From NCBI GenBank assembly GCA_026874595.1, contig CM049316.1, forward strand, positions 76,702,676-76,766,675: DNA of 64,000 bases, written 5' to 3'. Position 1 is the stretch's first letter, and the number at the start of each line of letters is the position of its first letter. Shown here in pieces: positions 58,399 through 64,000 of the stretch. The stretch comes from Sipunculus nudus. Taxonomy: Eukaryota; Annelida; Sipuncula; Golfingiida; Sipunculidae. The notes under the pieces are model-generated. The model was not told the origin of the DNA and did not search any database. It worked only from the letters and a program-made list of their open reading frames with translations. The position numbers were made by a program, and so were the translations under genes.

Positions 58399-60180
58399 GC
58401 ATTTTAGGTTAACTAAGGGAGATAGAAATATATTACAGATTGACATATTACAGTTCTCGCTCTACATTCAGAAGGGTCCAAATAATATCCTCCATACTTT
58501 TGAAGTTCCAGCTTGACAAACAGCGTCCTAACAGGTCATCTTGGACGAAAGTACAGGCTTTACTTGTAATTTTGAGAATCACATATTTCAGCCATGGGTC
58601 TATCCTTCCACTGAGCAGAAATTGCAAAATGGGATCGGTAGCACATTGAATATCCAAACTTTAAATGCCACTAGATTGTCTTGGGTATGGGGATAAGAAA
58701 TAACTATCATGTACTTTAATACAGTTACAGGGGGAATTTTTCAGTATATATAAGTAAAATTTAGTAAATTTATACAGGATCAGACTCCTGGAAAGGCTAT
58801 GTATATTTTTATGAAATATGATCTAAAAAATGATCCCTGAAAATCTTGAAATGCTGCTGAAGACTGGTACCACCACTTTAATGTTTTCATATTTAATCAT
58901 TTTTCTTGTATTTTTGAAAATAACACTTATTTATCCCCCAACAGAGGACACTTCGTTTAGACGCAAAGATCACGCTTCACATAAAGAAATATTCGACTTT
59001 TCACTAACTTTCAGCATACCTGATCGTAAATAGCTGTCCTATATTTTTACTATAGGAAGCAAAGACACACGTTATAATACTTCAGAAGCTCAGAAAATGG
59101 ATCATTACCCGAGCATAAAGTTAGACCATCAGCCCAGAGAAGTTGAAACTTTACATGTAGACAGGCTGTGGTATTTTTTTCCAGCATTTCCCAATAAAGT
59201 AATTTTTAAATTTTGTTAAAAGATCTTTACGTTAAACAATCTCGTGGAGGAAAATGAACTTAGTATGATGTCAGGTTAAGCAGATTTAAGACATCAAAGG
59301 ACATGATAGTTAACCTTTATTAAAATATCTAAACAAACTTTGCCTGTAGCTGAATACAGTCTTAGATTCAAATTTCTATAATCATGTCCTAATGTGTATT
59401 ATCAATATTATCTTCATTCTTGAAACTATGTTATTATTTGCTCAACGAATTGTTGACTGTTCTGGTCGATTTCAGTGCCATAAATATATTAAAATAATGG
59501 TCTGAGTGGAAACATTAATAGACATTTGTGTCATTATTAAAACATAGCCTAACTTCATTTTTCAAGTTTTGGTTGATCATGTAAGAGATGGAACAATTAC
59601 AAAAATCAAAATAAGTCGACCAATATTGAAAAAAAAATTATAGAATATTTTATACAAAATACCTATAGGAAAAGACATCTACTTGTTTCAGTAGAAATCC
59701 CTATGCAGATGCGCATCTGTGGTTTATTTTTATTATGCCTTAGTTTGTTTACAAGTTTTGGCTTAAAATTACATTTTTGTGAGCTTGTTGCCATGGTTTT
59801 AAGGTGATGTTAACGTCAGTCTGAAAAATGTTTGTGTTAATGTTGTGATGTGACACTTGAACCACTTGGAAAGGGTAATTAATCAAATTCAGAATCAACG
59901 ACTGTGCAATTACTGCTTTTTGCCTTTGGGAGGTAATATATAATCGCTTCTGCAGTAATGAGGCAAAAGACAGTTCTCGCAATATTTAAAAAAACAAATG
60001 GCTGGAATGCTTCCTCCAGTAACCAGTTAAATACTGCTATAATATCGTACATAGAAAATATAAAGTTCGGTACCTGCTGATATTGGTCTTAATGGGACAT
60101 TTAAAAACACTTTAAAGGACAATTACTCAAAATCATCTTTAGAGCACTTACTGCCTTTTGCCTAATTAGGGCAGTATAAT
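57802..60180. mobile_element. 2.4 kb DNA element with 35 bp inverted ends
   Basis: 57802-57836 (ATTATACTGCC, 7 variable bases, AGGCAAAAGACAGTAAGT) and the reverse complement of 60146-60180 agree at 30 of 35 positions. Further AGGCAAAAGACAGT and TACTGCTTTTTGCCTTT words lie inside at 59898-59975, and ACTTACTGCT at 58008 and 58070, so sub-terminal repeats are present. No transposase frame is seen. It looks like a non-autonomous transposon of unassigned superfamily. Confidence 0.6.
58320..58396. repeat. (TA)n followed by (GA)n
   Basis: A TA tract (58320-58354) runs directly into a GA tract of about 40 bp. Open frames here are low complexity. Confidence 0.95.
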
Positions 60181-60284
60181 AGTACGTGTCAAACATAACG
60201 ACCTGAATGTTAAACCTTGTTTATAAAATCTGGAATTAGATAAATATTTTAGTTGGCCCTCCCGTTCCATTCGCAATATCTTCC

Positions 60285-60625
60285 TTATCCTCACCGACTT
60301 CTGTGGATCAGGGGAAGAGTACAGGGCACAAGGCCGGTTGGTCGTGAGTTCAAATCTCTGCGAGGCGGTGAGATAGTCATGGCCGGCAACCACCTAGTGG
60401 GAGCGCTCTGCAGGCTGTATCCCACAGTAACGTGTATCACTCACAAACGAGTTCGTTTTTGGGGGGTTTCTTTGTGTTATGACCAAGCAATCGGGGGGAA
60501 TATACACAAAAGACCTGCAGGTGCGGTAGACACCGGGCCTGGGTTACAGGATGCAAAAATAATATGAGAGGAAGCGAGTGCTACCGCCCTGTCACCTAGT
60601 CCCACACCAAAATAGAACTCTGCCG
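60285..60625 (+). mobile_element. tRNA-derived SINE (copy 4, near complete)
   Basis: The head has CTTCTGTGGATCAGGGGAAG (A-box position) and GTGAGTTCAAATCTCTGC (B-box GGTTCAAAT-like), followed by a body with TGTATCACTCACAAACGAG and a tail AAGCGAGTGCTACCGCCCTG ending near CAAAATAGAACTCTGCCGAT. It aligns with the minus-strand copy at 3570-3930. It is the best-preserved member here. Confidence 0.75.
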
Positions 60626-63600
60626 ATGTAAATACTTTGATTAAAAATTAGACAAGAGAGCATTAAAAATTGCCCTTAAAACTGGAGGCGATTACCTCCA
60701 CCAAAAACAGAAAGTTTTTTTTTTTTTAAATCTGCTTTTTCCTCTGTGATCAAGAGTATTAATACAGGGGAATGACGGTATGTACCCCCCCCCCCCCCAC
60801 GTTTGAGCAAGGGGGAGGGGTGTCAATCTTATCATCTCCTCTGCAATTCAGAGAGTTTTCAGCCGGTAGTATAAAGGCTTTCAGTTCTTCCAAACAATTC
60901 TTAACCCAGTGATCACAGATCAACTGTTGCGGAATTTTTATTAAGATCGCCATGTCAGAGTGTCGCTCTTGTCACTACTGGACATCCATTAGATTATCTG
61001 GCTTCACATTAATTTTGAGGATGTACATACCGGTATGTAAGTAAAGTGGGCTCGCTTTAATTTTGAAGTGATCAGGGGGTCGGGATAGGTTCTCTTGAAC
61101 TGGACTGACATAACGATCAAACACCGAGGGAATCATACACTTCCGGAGGAATGTTTAAGGTTAAATTTGCGAGCTTTGGATTTTTTTCGGGTGGCGGGGG
61201 GGGGGTTGTGATAAAACACACGAAATATGGTTGTATTTGTAATGAAAACACTTCCTGAATACAAAAGTCGCTGTCAGAAACATTGCTGTCCTTTTGATAA
61301 CAAAAAATGATTGACCGTAAGAAAAGAAAGGGTCAGTATACAACAATGTTTGGTGCGTGGTATGTATATGAGTACTCGTGTATATATAAAGTAAAGTAAG
61401 CTCTGGTGAAGTAGCTAGAGATCGCATGTGTCTGGTTATCGCACAGCCGTATCAGCCAAGAGGTCAGGCTAGGACGACAGTAGTGACGACATCAGTGATC
61501 CACGAGTGTACGCTCTTACAGGTGAAGTGTCGGAGTAATAAACCTCACGAGCATAAATCTTGCAAAACAGTTTATTATACCCGTATGACGAGAGTGTCTG
61601 TCTGGCATAGATATGTGTATGTGTTAAAAATTTAGTTTTTGTATATAAATATTTTTTTTTTCGACTTAACATTTTTTCTTGTAGCACTAACGGGCCGCTG
61701 GATTTTCTTTCCTTATATTTATACAGTTACGTCACAATATATATTTAGTAATACATTGAATCTTTGCTGCTTGACGTAACATAAGTTCGGGGCCGTCGAT
61801 ACAGCTACACTCCGTTAATTGAGAATGGACTGACACAATTAGCGAAACTTCTGACAAGAATATACATGTATATTAAATATTTAGAATTTAAAACATTAAT
61901 GGAAATTTCTATTATGTTTAGTTAATGGATAAAACATTGAAATAAGGATTGTGTTAGTCCATCAAAGTAACTCCCAATAAACTAAGAGTCTCTGAAACAT
62001 CCCGCCTTTTTTTATATCAGCATCATAAAGAGAGTGCATTATTTCCTTAAGTATCTCTAATCTGCGGTTGTGCTTCTGTCCTCAGTAATTTAACATTTTT
62101 TCTTTATGTTTAACATCAAATATCAATATTTAACAATATCATCTAGATTTCTCGTTATACATGATAGGCAGGCCTAATTAAGGTGATATTTCAGGCAGAC
62201 CCTGGTCATTCAGTGACGTTTACACATTTCTGATATCTTATTCAATTAGCAGCTATGTGCATCCGCAATTGTTTCCCATTAGGGCGTCCCACTTACTGTG
62301 CATTCGCTCACATTGTACGACATCTACTGCTGCCGGGTACCTTACATATATATAGAGAGAGAGGGGGGAGAGAGAGGGAGAGAAAGAGAGATAAAGAGTA
62401 GAGAGAGAAACCAACAAATTCACAAGTACAGGTACAAAGTAAAGCGATTTGTAATTAAGTATTCCTTAAAGATATTCAATATGGACTTATTCTATACGAC
62501 AACGCTTTCTCATATGACAATTTTATACTTTAAACAGATGGTCAAGCATCAGTTGAGAATAGGTACTGCTAGACATGAAAACGCAACTTATCAAACATGT
62601 TGTATTTCTTATCTATATGCGTCAAGGGGTTACATCGTACGAGGAGGTCAACAGAAGCGTGGAGGCGTGTGTGTGTTACACGAGTGTAGTCTGTGAATAA
62701 ATAACATCAGTCATTGACTGGAATGTGGGGTCAAGGCGACCACTTGCTAATTGCGATGTGTCCCCAGAGGGACACGAACTGTCCCTCTAAATACCTTATC
62801 GTATTAAACTACCTCGTTATCCTCGTTACCGGGCCTATGATAGTAACAAGGATACTATTAACCAGTGGGAATAAGATTTTAAGAATGGTAAAATTGAATA
62901 CTACCATGCATACAAACCACATTGTACGATCAGTTCTGTGAAAGTGTTGCAGTTTTGAAATTGAACTTGACATGCCAGAATAACTGGATGAATTCATATA
63001 TTTTATAGGACAGAGTCTGTTTGTAATAGCACCGGAAGTAATGGTTCTTCCCGTTCAAATTTCGTTGATATCATTTTAGGGCACATTTAGGCACATACAA
63101 GGAAGGTAATTTGGCAAGTTAGGCGGATATAGAAAACAATATTTGATCTCTTTCATCTAGATTTAATTTCAAAATTTATTTTCAAGGAAATATATTATTT
63201 TATCCTTGAGATTTGGCTAAGTCAATAGTGAGCGTTTGATAAAAAAAATTGACATTTAAAAAAGCTGCATGTGCACAGGCTTGTGAAAGCGGTAAAATTA
63301 GGACCATTTTTTTCCGCGGCCGAAGAGGTTTTTCTGCAGCAAAACAACGACTTTACACATATTTAAGAAAAGTAAATATGGATAAACTTTTTAATAACTA
63401 CTCGTCTGAATGATTTATACAGGAATACAAATACCCATGCGTATGAAGGACACAGTTCTACACTTGCCGCATGACCGCACACTGCATGCGCGAATATACT
63501 GATATTCATGCAAAGTTACATGCATCACGTATATGATTGATGCGTGCATGTGTTTCATACAGCATATTGACCGGTAAAAGAAACTAAAAACTTACCCTTT

Positions 63601-64000
63601 ATTCGAAAGAGTAAATAGACTCTCAACTGGTGGAAATGACAATTTAAATTTCCACTCACTTATATAGGTATTTACTCCAAGACAATGAACCCACTTTACA
63701 TATCATCAGCCAGTTTTATGCCAGTGCCATGGTAACGTTATCAGGGTTTACATGGTCATACAGAGGCATGAGTGAGCGCGTCATGAAATTTACTGCTCCC
63801 TGTAGTGAGCTAACTGTTGGTCACTTCCACCCCCGACCCCCCCCCCCCCCTCCCTCATATCACCATTATCTTTTAATTGATAAGGTACACGTTTTTATTT
63901 CATAGTTATGAGGGCAACAAGGAAAACGTGTTGTCTTGAACATGTGGCCATTTACACTAAACATCAACTCAAAGCGACCTAACAGTTTTCTCATAGTTTG
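60626..64000. other. Unannotated stretch
   Basis: Poly-C/poly-G runs (about 60786, 61196, 63838) and a GA-rich tract (62355-62406). No supported exon, RNA gene or element. The 132-codon plus-strand frame at 62298 begins in the GA repeat and has no domain. Confidence 0.45.

Noticed and set aside
62298-62696. 132-codon plus-strand frame
   Set aside because: Starts in a GA-rich repeat, with no recognisable domain or regulatory context.

Overview
The window looks like non-coding-rich nuclear DNA of an invertebrate animal. The introns have GT-AG boundaries, long (TA)n tracts are frequent, tRNA-derived SINEs, LINE fossils and inverted-repeat DNA elements are common, and gene density is low. The protein evidence (an SLC34 phosphate cotransporter and a secreted PAN/apple protein) and the repeat style would suit a lophotrochozoan, most likely a mollusc. 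That placement is inference.

Two genes can be supported. On the plus strand, about 32.3-42.3 kb, is a small secreted protein. A signal peptide and six-cysteine PAN/apple domain (exon 1) are followed by a beta-rich domain split over two further exons, and there is a phase-matched candidate cassette exon between exons 1 and 2. On the minus strand, 56.1-50.3 kb, is a complete seven-coding-exon sodium-phosphate cotransporter of the SLC34/NaPi-II family (about 670 residues). Every splice junction keeps phase except the donor of exon 5, which is unresolved.

The rest is repeat-derived or unrecognised. 0.5-1.5 kb: hAT transposon fossil. 1.8-11.9 kb: an old segmental duplication, one copy of which carries an inverted pair of hammerhead-ribozyme elements. 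13.6-13.8 kb: a third hammerhead copy. 17.2-18.2 kb: a large inverted repeat. 19.5-21.3 kb: two inverted-repeat DNA elements with visible target duplications. 23.5-24.9 kb: a fresh 0.7 kb tandem duplication. 29.9 kb: a 192 bp element with perfect 35 bp inverted ends. 30.5-31.2 kb: LINE fossil. 36.6 and 44.3 kb: two TTAA-flanked copies of one element. 38.4, 41.6 and 43.7 kb: arrays of a 21 bp self-complementary unit in an element family, two of them in opposite orientation within one intron. 46.6-47.8 kb: 28 bp satellite. 53.0-53.5 kb: a minisatellite merging into an SLC34 splice acceptor. 57.8-60.2 kb: a 2.4 kb element with 35 bp imperfect inverted ends.

The most interesting signals are the three sequence-identical-core type I hammerhead ribozymes (6664-6711 minus, 6821-6868 plus, 13727-13774 plus) and the 21 bp hairpin arrays inside the PAN gene's last intron. 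No operon, CRISPR array, rRNA or functional tRNA gene was seen. All homology statements come from reading the sequence and recalling families, not from a database search.
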